Below, one piece after another: positions 37,060 to 50,176 of a stretch of 64,000 bases of DNA. The notes under the pieces are model-generated. The model was not told the DNA's origin, did not search any database, and saw nothing but the letters and a program-made list of their open reading frames with translations. The stretch's first letter is position 1, and each line of letters begins with the position of its first letter. Origin of the DNA: Aquanectria penicillioides (lineage: Eukaryota; Ascomycota; Sordariomycetes; Hypocreales; Nectriaceae); contig PYIU01000006.1 in assembly GCA_003415625.1 (NCBI GenBank), positions 1,240,001-1,304,000 of the forward strand. Reading direction: 5' to 3'. The translations under genes were made by a program, and so were the position numbers.

Positions 37060-39368
37060 CTAAGCGACGCGGCGGCGATGTTGGCCGGCTGTGTTGGGAT
37101 CGAAAATGCGTAGGTCCCGTCGTCGGTGGCAACCGAGGCGCGACAACCTTATCGCAGGTTCCACGAGACGTGCGACGGCAGGATGCGCGAGACCTGAGAT
37201 CAAGGCTCCGACAAGCGATTTGGTTCGTAGCTGAGGCGCGAGGAGTGAGGAGCGAAGTCAACCAAGTGTATTCCCCAGGCCGGCCGAGGGGCAACAAATG
37301 TGAAAGAGGAAACGAGTCACAAGGGCGCTATCAGCGAACGCGGGGATCATGTCTGCTCCCGTCTTCAGCTCCAGTCCCCGCTGTGCCGAATCTGGTAAGC
37401 ACTCGAGTGAGCCATGATAGCCTCGCTTCCGCCCGTTATCGGCTCCCGAGCCGCAATGCACCCTAGTTTAAGACATTTTATCTTATATTAGAATCACAAG
37501 GAATTTAATTCCTATTTCGTCAGAATGTGCTTGGAAATAATTGTATCAATCTGACTATACACACATGCGCCCCCAAGTCGTGCACATTCACACGTCAGAG
37601 CCTCGGAATCGTAAATATGGGGAATCCCAGTCTCGGAGCCGAGAAATCCAAATACCGAGAAAAGGAAAATGAACCAAAAAATAAATGTGCCGACTTTTAG
37701 TCCAGGATAGTACACTGTAACCACCGTCTGTCTATGCTTCATAACTACTTTATATCGCTCTTTTTTCTCCCTCGCCTCTCTGGGTTGCCCCTGTGTCACT
37801 CGAAAATGATTAGTTTCACTTTCCAGCCGTCAATCAATGCCCGATTGACATTACGTTGACAGAACTCTTAGACATTACGATAAATGGTTAGCTTCTCTCG
37901 CTCAGTGATTTCCTTGAAAGGCCTGTTATGATTGGCAGCCAGTAACAACCGAGGCGAGAGGGTTGCCGGCTGTAAGCCAGGTCACGCCAGCATAAGCAAC
38001 CAACCGAACGCCATGAGTTACCCAAATCACTTATGCTTTATGGTTATGTTTTGTATCCTTTCAATTTTCACTCGATTTCATACAAACTCCACGGTCCGAA
38101 AGAGAGTTAGCCGGCTGAAGTTACCACCATGGAGAATAAAGTCCCCTACAACGTCGATCTTCACGGCGCCAAAATAAATTGGGTCTCGGAAGTAGACTGG
38201 CTACAGGGCCAAGGAGAATCAAAGACACGTTCCAGTAAGACTTGTTCGCCAACTGAGACATGGAACTAAGCCTCAAATCTTCATGTTTGGGAATGTCGTC
38301 TATCGAATGATAGTGGAGTGGCCTAAGCAGACTCTTGGTTTGCTCGCCTCAGGCTCTCGAAAGGTTAAATTTATAGTCCACTCCAGAATAATGGCCGCCA
38401 CTTTCACCAGCTAGTTTGAAATCAACGCCAGCCGCGCTCTGGGACTATCCAGCTGGCAAATATGTGCCTGGGTGAGCAAAAAGGCCAAATACGCGATGAA
38501 GCTAATCCTCGGCTTGGCTCATGGCAATCAGGAGGTTCGCGAGAACCTCAAAACCGCAACTGCAAAGCAGCCATACTACGTCGGGGAGATGTTCAACTGG
38601 CTGGGACAACCGCCGCTTCTGCATCCTCCTATTCCGGAAGCACACCACCCCTTCTTTTTTTTTTTGCAGGGCAGCTGTTGCCTTCATACCACCAGAGATT
38701 ATTGCCAGAGGAATAAGACATCTCACAGAACATGCAGATGGGCTGAGCCAAGTCAAGGATTGGCTTCTTCTTGGTGTCGTCACACAAAGATTTGGCCTTG
38801 ACGGTGTGAGAGATCATATTGAGAAAGCCATTTTCTCATCGTGCCGTGACAATGACTCAAGTGGCCTTGACCAAGGCTCGCGGCTCGCTGACAACTGGGC
38901 AATTTAACCCCATTTGCGAGCTTTATTCCACAGGTAGGCGACGTTTATCCGACTGGAGGGCAAACTCAGCTAATAGAGCCACAGATAATAGATTCCGGCT
39001 CCGTCGCTCCCCTTCTCCCCGCCACGGACTTCGAAGAGCTCCTTGTTTGTCAATCAAGTCATCGATCTCGAAGCAAAAATGAGATCCAATCAAAAGAATT
39101 ACGAGACGGGGACCACCAAAGCCCAGATGATGGATATAATTCACTCCTGTATTTTTTGGGCTTTTTCTCGATCCCGGAATAGCATTGTCACCATGCAGAG
39201 CCCCACAAGTGGTGTAACTGAGTCAAGGGTAGGCGAGGGACGCGCAATGACACCAATTTGGAGGAACTGATACATGGGTTGTTGTCGCACATGTCACTTT
39301 GCATCTTCTTCCCAACAGGGGTCCGTTTTCGTATTCATCGTGTTCTTGTTTATCCAGCAGGTGGGAAG
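37060..39368. other. Intergenic, with a possible unidentified relic at about 38.1-38.9 kb (plus strand)
   Basis: The left end is the transporter promoter. Between about 38125 and 38907 the plus strand has protein-like pieces in different frames: MENKVPYNVDLHGAKINWVS, then KKAKYAMKLILGLAHGNQEV, then VKDWLLLGVVTQRFGLDGVR. The pieces are separated by stops and frame changes near an A/T-rich run. I do not recognise the protein. The remainder shows nothing. Confidence 0.3.
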
Positions 39369-40339
39369 TTAAGGCCGAAAGACCATCTCCTCTGGCTGCA
39401 TTCCCTTACCCTCAACCAGAACTCCGGCTTTCCTGAGAATAGAAACACAGTTCTGGACAATTTCAAACTTGACGCCGGCGGTAGCCGGGGGAAACCTGAC
39501 TGTCTTTAGCCACTCCTTGGCATCGGCCGCGCTGTACTCAAGGTTGGCAGCGATGAACTCGACAGCCTCCTGCGAGTTAGCGTTGAAGTGAGCGACACCT
39601 GAATCCAACTTTCCAAACAGATCCTGTACACGAGCATCAAGCCCACCCTGGGTCAACTTGGTGGAGGCCACAATCATCCAGCTTGGCCAGGGGGTGTAGA
39701 TCTCGCCGACGCGGCGGATCTCACCAGAGTCGTAGAACTTCTTGGAGGTAAAGTGCTCCCACATGAAGAAGTCGGCTTCACCGGAGTTGATTGCATTTCG
39801 CAGGTTCTGGAAGTTGTTGAGCACGACTGTGTCAGAGAAGGGCTGTGTTCTGGAGGGAGACAACCAGCCCTGCTGGTCGGCGAGGACGTAACCCATGACG
39901 TAACTGCCAGAGCCGATGCGGGAAACACCGATCTTGCGACCGTTGAGGGAGTCCACGGAAGCAATTTCGGGACGCTCAGCGCCCGTTGAGATTGCCCAGC
40001 CTGGGGTCGGGTTGCGTGGTTAGTGCATGGGAATAGCCTCATGACATGGGTGCGATAGTCGTTGAAGTTTGACTCACAGAGCGGGGTTTCGACATAGGTG
40101 CCCACGATGCGATATCCGCCATCCCCCTCGATGCCCTCCTTTCCAAGCCCCGCGATCCAGCCCTCGGTCAAACCAATGGCAACGTCAATCTCCCCGGCGC
40201 GGATGGCTGTGACCATGTGGCCGGTACCTGAGGGGAAAGGAACAAGCTCGGCCTGCAGCCCAAACTTCCTAACAGCGAAGTGCAGTGGGGTTGAGAAGTG
40301 CTCAGGCACGTAGCCGATGCGCAGGGGGGCTGAAGCCAT
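39369..40339 (-). CDS. Ca3427-like periplasmic-binding-fold protein
   Basis: A 297-residue soluble protein in two exons (40339-40078 and 40000-39369; the intron carries CACTAACC and ends CCCAG). The sequence has the bilobal type 2 binding-protein pattern: LRIGYVPEHFSTPLHFAVRK at the N-terminus, then AIRAGEIDVAIGLTEG, DSLNGRKIGVSRIGSGSYVM and SGEADFFMWEHFTSKKFYDS. This matches the Candida Ca3427 group, which is structurally related to NMT1/THI5-like and ABC substrate-binding proteins. There is no signal peptide, so it is likely cytosolic. The ligand is unknown to me. Confidence 0.85.
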
Positions 40340-42050
40340 ATTGGAAAGTGGTTGCCTGGGGCTTGGGGCTTGAGTTGCGAATGGTTGTAAATTCTGCTGC
40401 CTGAAGGAGTTTGTTGCGATGCCGAACCACGGCAGAGACTGACTATTCGCGATGGAGGGGTTGAGTGCTAGGGTTCAGACGGTGCGGCGCACGGTGGGGA
40501 TTACTCGGGTGGTGACGGCACCGAGGCCGAGAGGTTGGAACATGTGGCTACGGATACATGGAGAGTTTCCTAATAAAGGCGCAATGGATAGTAGGATGGC
40601 GTGGTGTGTGGAGTGGAGCTTAAAAGACCTTTACTACGAGGGAGGGAGGGTTTGACTGAGACATGTTTTGCCTTGTGTTTGTTTTTGACAGCCATGCAGA
40701 AAGGTGAGGATGAGATCTGATTCCAGCGCAGGAGGAGATACAAATGCGAGAGTGGGGGGGTTTTGAAGAATTTGCATGAAGGACTTTCTGGGGTGCTAGT
40801 TTCAAGTCGAGATCTAAACCCTAGGTGGGTGTAGAAAATAGAATAGTCCTCGAACCTCTCAAGCGACAGGGATTAGTACAACTCAAGCATTGAGGGTTTC
40901 TGGCTTTGCAGCTAGCCGGCTCCCCGAGATGCACGACAAGTGGACCTTTGAGGTCGAGGAAAGAAGGAATGCCATCGCACGGGTGTTTAGGAGTGAGCCA
41001 TAAACCTTGGGGCACAGCGACGTGTAGGACCCTGATACAGGGGCTTCTCTTTTCTTTATTTTTGTTTGTGCATTTCAGTGAGGCAATGTCAAGTTGAGGC
41101 CCATGTAGGAAGTTCAAATGCCCACGTCCAGGTTCGCCAGTGGGAAAATAAGGCACCCCAGGTAAGCATACATACAGGTGGAAGGAAATCACTTGTCGCT
41201 GAAAATTGGGAGTTGCAGTTGTGTCCTCCCTCCCCATCCCCCCAGGTGTTATCACCCCACGCAATCGCAAGTCGACGTTACGCCCATCGATTCGCAGATC
41301 CCCAAATTGTGCCCGCTCCTGGTAACAGTTGACGTATGCAATCGCTCTCTGCATGTGGCTGAGACCCATGGCTGCTGACATGGGAGTTGATCTACAGCCA
41401 GTAACTAGTCCGTAACTGAAGCAGCAACCTATGAGGCTGTGACGGCGCCCTATCAGGGCTGGTGGCCCGGCCAGGGACAAAAGTTTAGGGGGGTGGCGGA
41501 GGGCGGTGGGGAGGTGACGGTGGTAGGCGGGGGGCCTTTCGGGGGTTGCTTTATACGCATTTCCAGGCGGCCAGAACGCACTCGATGGGGGCGGGGCAGC
41601 TTCTTGTGAGATTTAGCAGGGTGCCAGCAGGGTCCGGGCGGGACTCCAGCGGCATTTCAGACAGGGGATACGAAGTACGAAACGGTCAGGATGCCCAGCC
41701 AGAGAAGAACGTGAGCGCCGCCCTGGCTCCCCCAAGCGCCTCATCGGTCCAAAGCAAGGTAAGAAAGGAGCTAAATCTGGCCGCGCTAATAAATACACAC
41801 CAAGCCCAAGACGATTGTGTCGCGAGGGGACGTGTCGCTTAGTCAAACCACGAACGCTCCTTACTTGAAGTTTCGGGTGATCCTTCGGCTTCATCAGCCT
41901 CACTCACTCGCTCTGGCTTTTCTTCCTCCACCGATTATTGTCTTCTTGATAGATCTTTATTCAACCTCCATGGCCTCAATTTTTAATCTTTAACGTCTGT
42001 CGCGTCTCACTCCCCCAGTCCAGTCTCTGCCTAAGCAGCACGGCACCACA
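40340..42050. promoter_or_regulatory. Shared upstream region of the divergent Ca3427-like and MFS genes
   Basis: About 1.7 kb between divergent genes; no coding sequence recognised. The stretch just before 42051 is CT-rich, as expected for an MFS promoter or leader. Confidence 0.45.
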
Positions 42051-43793
42051 ATGTCGCCGCCCTCACCCACGCTCTCTGCGCTCGAACTTGAGCTTGAGCG
42101 ACCGTCTGAGGATGCCCCTTTCCTAGATGCCTTTGAGCGCCGCGGCGGCGACACCAATGCCGCATTCCTCGGTGGTGGCGATCGCCGTCATTCTCACACT
42201 GTACATGCCTTTCAATTTCGCCGATGGGGCGTCAAGTCGCCTCGTCGCATTGTTATCCTGGTTGCCATCATCAAGTTCTTACTAGTCCTGAGCGGCATGC
42301 TCATCATGGTGCCCTACGCCCGCCTTATCGAGGACGCCTTCTGCCATGCATACTACAACGACGATTCTGCTGAAATTATTGAGGAAATGAAATGCAAGGT
42401 CGACGAGATCCAAACCAGCATGGGGTACTTGCTTGGCTACACCGGCCTTGTTTCGTCGGTTATCGGTATTGTCTCACACTCACACATATGTACAGCATCG
42501 GACGGGCCGCCATACTAACCTTGTCATAGGCCTCATCGTTGCCTTTCCGTACGGCATGATGTCTGACAAGATTGGTCGCAAGCCTACGGTCATCTTCGCC
42601 TATGCTGGCGTGGCTCTCTCAATGGGCATTGGTCCTTTCTTCCTCAAGGACTTCACGAAACTGATCCGCTCCAATCCCTATCTATTGATGTGGGGGACCA
42701 TTTTCCAGGTTTTTGGGGGCGGGATACCTGTTCTTCTATCCACTCTCTACTCCATCGCAGCCGACGTCAGTTCTGAAGACCAAAAGTAAGCCTGCCTTTG
42801 TCCAAATTTCTTGTCATCAGCCGATGATAACACACGACTCACAGAGCTACCCATTTCCTGTTCCTCACCTTCGGTGCCACTGCTGGAGGCATTATTGGCC
42901 CCGTCACGTCCGGTCTCCTAATGCAAAGGTTTGGGCCCTGGCTGCCTATCTACTTGGTCATTGTCCTGGTTCCAGTTATTCTCGTCCTCATCTTCATTCT
43001 CCCGGAAACTCTATCCATCAACATCAAGAGCCAGGAAAGTGGTGGTCAGAACCCTGCTTCGAAGACTTTCAAGACCCACATGATTCATGGATTGAACGAG
43101 CTCTTCTACTCGTTCCGCATGCTGAAGGATAAGAGTGTCCCAATGATCTTGGTAACTTTTTTTGTCCAGAATGCACGGTTTGCCGCGTATACGGGCACGA
43201 TTTCGCAATATCTCAGCAAGCACTTTGGATGGAGATTGCATGAAGTCAGCATTTTGCTATCGCCTCTTGGAGTTCTCAACCTGATCATTATCGGGTGCTT
43301 GCCCAAGGTGTCACAAATTCTCATGTCGGATCGATTCCGCCTGACAGCGTTCAAAAAGGATTTACTCTTGACCCGCATCTCTACATGCATCTTAGTGGTA
43401 GGATCGGTAGTTCAAGGTTGCAGCCACAACATTGTCCTCTTCCTGCTTGGGCTATTCATCTCAACCTTTGGCGCAGCCGATAGCCCGTTGGCACGAGCAA
43501 CCGTCACACATTATGTACAAACAGACTATACATCCCGTTTATATGCCTTGGTTGGCATGGTAGAAGTCTTGGGATCTTTTATTGGCGGCCCAGTTCTCGC
43601 GTGGTGTTTTGCTATAGGGCTGCAGAAAAGGGGTCTTTGGATTGGACTACCTTGGTTCTACGTCGGATTCCTCTGCCTACTTTCCTGGGTGGCACTCTGG
43701 TTTGTCAAGCCGCCAAAGAAGCATCCTGGTGAGCCAACCGACAGTGATGGTGGCGAAGATTTTATGCCTGATGACCCTCTACGCCTGGATTAG
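42051..43793 (+). CDS. Major facilitator superfamily transporter
   Basis: A 12-helix-type permease of 539 residues in three exons: 42051-42465, 42530-42785 and 42845-43793. The introns are 64 and 59 nt, the first with CTAAC. A hydrophilic N-terminus of about 65 residues precedes the first helix (VILVAIIKFLLVLSGMLIMV). The MFS signature after the second helix is PYGMMSDKIGRKPTVIFAYA, close to the classical G-x3-D-x2-G-R-[KR]. FGATAGGIIGPVTSGLLMQR lies in helix 5 and LVGMVEVLGSFIGGPVLAW in the C-terminal half. A charged tail (KKHPGEPTDSDGGEDFMP) faces the cytosol. The substrate cannot be told. No cluster genes stand next to it except the ABC transporter downstream. Confidence 0.9.
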
Positions 43794-44677
43794 TCGTCAG
43801 ACAAGGAGAGAAATTGGAATCGACTTGTGAAAGCAACCCGCAATGCTTGCACGTCGAGCTGGTGGGACAGGCGTTGGAAAAGGTTTTGGGCATTAAATGG
43901 TAGAGAAACCGACGCGTTATATAAACCTATAATAAGATACCCGAATAGATCTCTTTTTCTGTCTTCTTTCTAGGATTTATTCAAATATCATTGTATACCA
44001 CGTGTTTCGTAAACTCGCCTCTCACATTAGTCCCTTTGTTTCTAACTGCCCACCTTCCGCATGCGGCTTGCCGAGGAACTTTTGTTGGGGCTCTTTTGCT
44101 GCACCCGACCGAATCGATACAATTCAAATTGCAGTTCCTTGCCTGTGTTTTGGGGTTTATCTTTTAAAATAAGCATACCATTACCATATAGAGAAGGGTG
44201 GATTTTGCGGTGTTAGACTGTTAGACGTTGCACCCAAATCAGCGTTACGGCGTTGACCCTCATTACTCGTCATTGTGCTAGAAAACGGCCACAACTTCGT
44301 CATCGGGATCGGGAAGCACCCTTGCAGCAGGGGATAATTCCCGTCCATCCCAGAACCAAAAGACTAGGCTGTTGATCCATGCCTCGGCGGAAAATACCGT
44401 TATCTCTTAACTGACACGAGCGAGATGCATCATTCGTGGCCGAGTCTCGCCTTGCGCATGACAGGAGACGCACCTGCAGGGTTGAATCCCGCCGCCCCAG
44501 AGACAGAACAAAAGTCGGCCTTGCAGCACCATTGAAGCCGACTTTAGACCTTTCACAGGCAGCAACACATTTAATCCATAAGACGAGCCTCTCCTTTCCG
44601 CTACTTTCTGGCCTTGACCGCGAGACAGGAGCTGGATTTGCGCGGGGTATTCCAACAGCCGCCCTTCATCCCGCGCC
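43794..44677. promoter_or_regulatory. Upstream region of the ABC transporter
   Basis: No gene recognised; MFS 3' flank and presumed promoter of the ABC transporter gene. Confidence 0.4.
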
Positions 44678-47600
44678 ATGGTGCCGTACAACTCGACCGA
44701 ATGCCAGGATGACTTCTTCGGTCCCAGCGTCTGGACTGAGGGATGTCGTGGGGGTTTGACTTCACTCGTATGTCCCACACAGTTCAAGATGGTTTATGAA
44801 TATCAGTGCTCACGATCACGCCAGTTTCCTTCCAGGATAGCATCCTGAGCATGATGCCAGCGGCCGTATTCCTCCTCGTTGCGGCTCTCAGGGCGTTCTA
44901 CCTCATCAGAGTTCCCGATAAGGCTAAAAAGCGCGCCGCCTACACGCCTAAGCTTGTAAATATATTTTTTTTATTGTCATTATATGCCTATTTCTGACTG
45001 ATCATAGACCGTCTCTGTCATCTACACTATTTTGCAAGTTATTCTTCTTGCTTTTGTGGCGTCTATCAACAAACTCAACACCCACTTCTCGATTGCTGCT
45101 GCCGTCCTGAATCTCTTGTCTTCGTTTTTTATCGTCATATTGGCTCATTTCGAGCATATCAAATCCATCAGGCCATCTTTTCTCCTCACTGTGTATCTGT
45201 TCGTGTCCCTCCTCTTCGATGCTGCACGCCTGAGGACAGAATGGCTTGTTTCCGTCAACATCCCTTTTGCAGCCGCCATGTCAGTCTCAGCAACACTTGA
45301 ACTCGCTCTTTTGGTGTTGGAAACCATTGAGAAGCGCAAAATTCTGGTCAATGCCAGCGCTGCGCCTTCTACTGAGAGTACAAGCGGTCCTTTTAATAGA
45401 GGTTTCTTGGTGTGGCTCAATTCGTTATTACTGTCCGGCTGGGGTACCATGTTGACCAACAACGATCTACCTAAAATTAATGAGAAGCTATCTTCGGAGA
45501 AGCTTGCAGTCCGATTTGGCAACGGATGGAGAAAAGGTTAGGAATCATCCGACTGCCTCTATCTGACCTCATGCTAATGTAAACAATCTAGCCCTCAAGG
45601 CAAGCAAAAAGCCGTCGCTTTTCTTAACCACAGTTAGAATCGTGAAGTGGGAGATTCTTAGCATCACCCCACCTCGCCTCGCAGTAATCGCCTTGAGCCT
45701 CTCGCAGCCCTTCCTCATCTCCAACTCATTGCGGTTTCTCTCGACTCCCGAATCAGAGGCCACCCAGAATCTCGGTTACGGTTTAATTGGTGCATTCGCA
45801 TTTGTTTTTATTGGATCTGCGGTAATTGAGCCCAAAATTGCCAAGCTAAACTTGCTGACAGCCATCTAGATTCTCACGGCGTGGTACGAACAGCTTAGTT
45901 TCCGCGCTGGTGCGATGGTTCGCGGCGGCCTCATCACATTGATCTACGGCAAGATGACGAAACTCCCAACTGCAGATTTGAATGGATCAGCTGCTATGGC
46001 TCTCATGGGAAACGATGTTGAGACACTAACAGAAAAAATACACGTCATGCTTGTTGAGTGGTGGGCGAACTCCCTGACGGTGGCCATTTCTATGTACCTC
46101 CTAGCCAATCAGCTTGGAGCCGTATGCGTAGCCCCAATCATAACGGCAATTAGTAAGTTGAGCCAGATGGTTCATGTAGACTATCTCTTGTGCTAACAAC
46201 ACAGTCTCCATCTCCCTGTCTAGTTTGGTGGGTCGGATGATTGTCCCTAGGCAGACGGTTTACCAGAAAGCAACTCAGAACCGCATCAATCTAACCTCAG
46301 AGGTTCTCGGGTCAATGAAAGCAGTCAAAATGCTCGGTCTAACTGGCAAGTTTAAAAGTCTGATAGCGCAAAAGCGAGATGATGAGCTCGCGGACGGGAT
46401 TCACTACCGTTGGGTCTCTGTCTACTCAAATTGCATTAGTATGTCCCTTTCAGTATGTCCCGTAATCGACCTATACACCTAATTTTCTCTACAGCAAACT
46501 GCAACGTCAGCCTTACAGAAGCCATCACTTTCGGCGCTTATGCTATCGCTGCGAAGATAAGTGGCGGTGATTCCTTCTCGGCCTCTCAGGCCATCACTGC
46601 TTTATCCATTCTCACCGTCATGATGAACCCCCTGGCTGAACTTGTCGGCAATATTCCACATTCCTTTTCTTCCCTTGGGTGCTTCAAACGTATCCAAGAG
46701 TTTCTCCTTCTTGAAGAACAAATCGACCGTCGAGATATCAAAGGCATTCCGCATGATCATGTTGATAAATTGGGCGACAAGAAATACGGGGCTACTGAAC
46801 AGGAGATCGAACTACCTTCTTTGAAGAGCAGCAATATGGACAGCTCTCATATTTCTATTGTCGACGGAAAATTTACCTGGGCAGAGACAGATGTCCTTAC
46901 CAACATCAATGCATCCTTCCCGAGGCATCCCAATGGTTCGCTTACTATGATCATCGGCCCCATCGGGTCAGGGAAGTCAAGCTTTCTCAAAGCCGTTCTC
47001 GGAGAGACTCCGCTTTCAAATGGTGTTGTATCTTTGAAGTCTCCAGAAATCGCATTTTGCGATCAAACTCCTTGGGTTATGAATGCGACAATTCGGGCAA
47101 ACGTTATTGCCGAGACTCGAGGCTTCGACAGTTCTTGGTTCGATGCCGTTATAGCAGCCTGTGATTTGAATCTAGATCTATCTAGGCTCCCAGAAGGTGA
47201 CCTAACTCTAGTTGGAGACCAAGGTGTAAAGCTCAGCGGAGGCCAAAAACAGCGATTGGTAAGTGATAGACGACTTCGACATGCTGATTTCTAACCATAT
47301 TCAAGGCAATTGCGCGTGCTGTTTATTCAAGAAAGCCCATAGCCATATTTGATGATGTATTCAGCGGATTGGATAAGGTCACCGAGCAAGTTGTCTTCAC
47401 CCGCGTATTTGGCAAGGATGGGCTCCTTCGTAAGAATGGTACTACAACCATCCTCGCAACTCATGCTGGTATGTTGTCGAATAGTTACAAAATTTTCGGG
47501 TCAAAAAGCGCTCATGGCCACCAGTTCATCGCACCTCGGAATCTGATCACATCATTGCCCTTGATCAACAGGGCCGAATCACTGAGCAAGGGTCATTTGC

Positions 47601-49928
47601 CGATTTACAGTCCCAGGGAGGATACATTCAGAGCCTAAACATCTCCCATCAATCTCAAAGTGAAGAGGATGAGAAAGCTTCGTCTGGCTCTGATTCAGAC
47701 GAGCCTGTCGGTACTCGATCAAAAGTCAACAAGAGTGAACCAGATCAGACTCCTGCTAGTGACTCGAGTATTTTTCTGTATTACTTCAAATCCATACAGA
47801 TCCGCAATATTATCCTTCCAGTAACATTCATTGCTCTTGAAGGATTTATCAACACCTTCAGATGTAAGTCGATTCTTGAATACGAGCTCTGAGTATTTCT
47901 AACACGCATCTCTAAGATGTCTGGATTACATGGTGGGGTGATGGGAAAGGTCATAGTAGCAAGGATCTCGGCTTCTGGATGAGTGTCTATACCGTCCTTG
48001 CATTCCTGGAGGGGATGTTTATCACATTTGCAATTGGGTAAGATATTATTTCCCACCACTTACAACCCATCTGACATCTTCTACAGGCTGTTTCTGCTAG
48101 GTATTGGGCCGATTAGTGGAAGGAGGCTGCACAAGAGGATCCTGGACACAGCAATGAAGTAAGCAATTCTGCGACCTCAAGCATAGTTCCGAATAGCTAC
48201 TAATATTTCTCTTTCACAAGTGCGCCCATGTCCTTTCTTTCAAATACCGAAACGGGGTCCTTGATTAATAGGTAAAAAATATGTTAGGCCTAGATTTCTA
48301 TCATTAGCTCACAATTTCTAGATTCAGCCAGGACTTGCGGCTTGTCGACCTGGTTCTCCCCCTCTACTTCTCTATTTTCTTATTCGGTATAGTTTCATTT
48401 GGGAAATGCAACCTGGAGATTGAGGTAACTAATGTGTCCCTTAGAAATTGTCGCATGTGTGGGGGCTGCTGCTCTTTCCATCGCTGCCGTCAGTTGGTTT
48501 GCAATCTCAATACCATTTGTCATCGCCATTCTCGTCCTAATTCAACGATTTTATGTCCGAACATCCAAACAACTACGTCTTTTAGAGTATGCCATTAGCT
48601 TTGAGTCATCATCCCATCTGCTAACAAATATCTATAGGATTGAACATAAGGCCCCGTTGTTCTCTCACTTCCTCGAGTCCATGCACGGGCTGGCTACAAT
48701 TCGCGCCTTTGGCTGGATTCAACCGTACACTGACAAAAATTTGACCAAATTAGACGATGCCCAAAAGCCCGCATACCTTCTCAACTGTATCCAGCGATGG
48801 TTGACCCTTGTACTAGACTTAGTGGTCTCGTGTCTGACAATTATACTTGTCGTCCTAGCGGTGACCTTGAGAGATAAGGTAAACCCATCTTTATTAGGTG
48901 TTGCTCTAGTCAACATGATGCGACTTGGAATCAACATGAAGGGAATCATTATTTCTTGGTCTACTCTAGAGACATCCCTGGGAGCCATCACAAGGATTCG
49001 GGATTTTTCTACAAAGACACCTAGCGAGTTGATCCCTGGAGAAGACGTCCAACCAGCTTCGGCCTGGCCTGAAAAGGGCGTCTTGAAGGTGAATAAATTG
49101 TCTGTGCAATACGAGTGAGTAGGAGCCGACAATCGTACTTAATAATCGGCTAACAAAGTAGGCAATCTGCCGAGCCTGTTCTTCGTGGGCTTTGCTTCGA
49201 TATAAAGCATGCAGAGAAATTTGGGCTCTGCGGACGCAGTGGGAGCGGTAAAAGTTCGTTTATCCAGGCCCTTCTCAGGATGGCAGATATTGCGGATGGT
49301 GACATTCTTCTTGATGGAGAAGACATCAAGAAGCTTCCTCGCCCACTCATACGCGAGAGATTGAGCTGTCTCACTCAAGATCCATTTCTGTTTAGTGATA
49401 CCGTCCGGTTCAATGCAGACCCACTGGGTATACACTCTGACGACACTATCATTAGCGCTTTGGAACGTGTTGGTATTTGGTCCGTCATTGTAACCAAGGT
49501 TGGTGAAGATAAGCGACCGCTAGATGAGAAGATGGACGAGAACCTTTTGTCACATGGTCAACGACAGCTCTTCTGCCTCGCTCGTGCGCTGTTGAAGCGA
49601 AGCTCGTTGCTTATCCTTGATGAGCCCACCAGCAGGTAATTACTCTTCTACACTTTCATAACGGATGAGGCTAACGGACCATCACAGCGTTGATAGGCAG
49701 ACAGATGCCAGGATTCAAAAAGTTATTAGGTCGGAATTCACAGGTTGTACTGTTATCATGATTGCACATCGACTTGACACCCTCCTTGATTTCGACAAGG
49801 TTGCTGTTCTTGATCGAGGTTCTTTAGTCGAGTTTGGGCCCCCGCAGGAGCTCTTGTCAAATGAAGATGGTGCTTTTTCGAAGCTTTATCATGCTGACAA
49901 GAGCAAGAAGGCAAGGTTTGATAATTAG
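44678..49928 (+). CDS. ABCC-type (MRP-like) full ABC transporter, 17 exons
   Basis: Exports conjugates or other organic anions across plasma or vacuolar membrane, by family analogy. Exons: 44678-44767, 44836-44955, 45008-45536, 45592-45821, 45870-46152, 46205-46438, 46495-47258, 47306-47468, 47525-47863, 47917-48037, 48087-48158, 48221-48271, 48322-48386, 48445-48586, 48638-49114, 49162-49635, 49688-49928. All junctions keep frame, giving 1464 residues with TMD0-TMD1-NBD1-TMD2-NBD2. NBD1 (about 620-790) has Walker A GPIGSGKSS, signature LSGGQ and Walker B IAIFDDVFSGLD with Asp in place of the catalytic Glu. NBD2 (about 1225-1440) has GRSGSGKSS, signature LSHGQ and LLILDEPTSS with Glu present. 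This asymmetry is normal for ABCC proteins. The N-terminus MVPYNSTECQDDFFGPSVW fits the fungal subgroup. Confidence 0.93.
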
Positions 49929-50176
49929 AAAGAGTCGGTTTTCCTCCTTCATCGGGTCATGTCCAGAGGAAATTACAGATGGCTTAAAGAGTTGAGAAAT
50001 GTGGCATCATTTGGTTTCCTTTATGGAATTGGCATATAGCAGCAATGGTTCCACGGGGGGTACTGTTCAACGCAAGAAGATACGAGGCCAGATGAGGAGT
50101 ACAGAATTCAGATTGCATCAATAGTGGCTTCGAGGCAAGTACTAGAATACTAAGTAAACGAAACACGGATTTTAGT

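Noticed and set aside
37512..37799. Minus-strand ORF with one membrane-like segment
   Set aside because: Begins with GTG; the ATG form is short, unsupported by motifs, and lies in intergenic AT-rich DNA.
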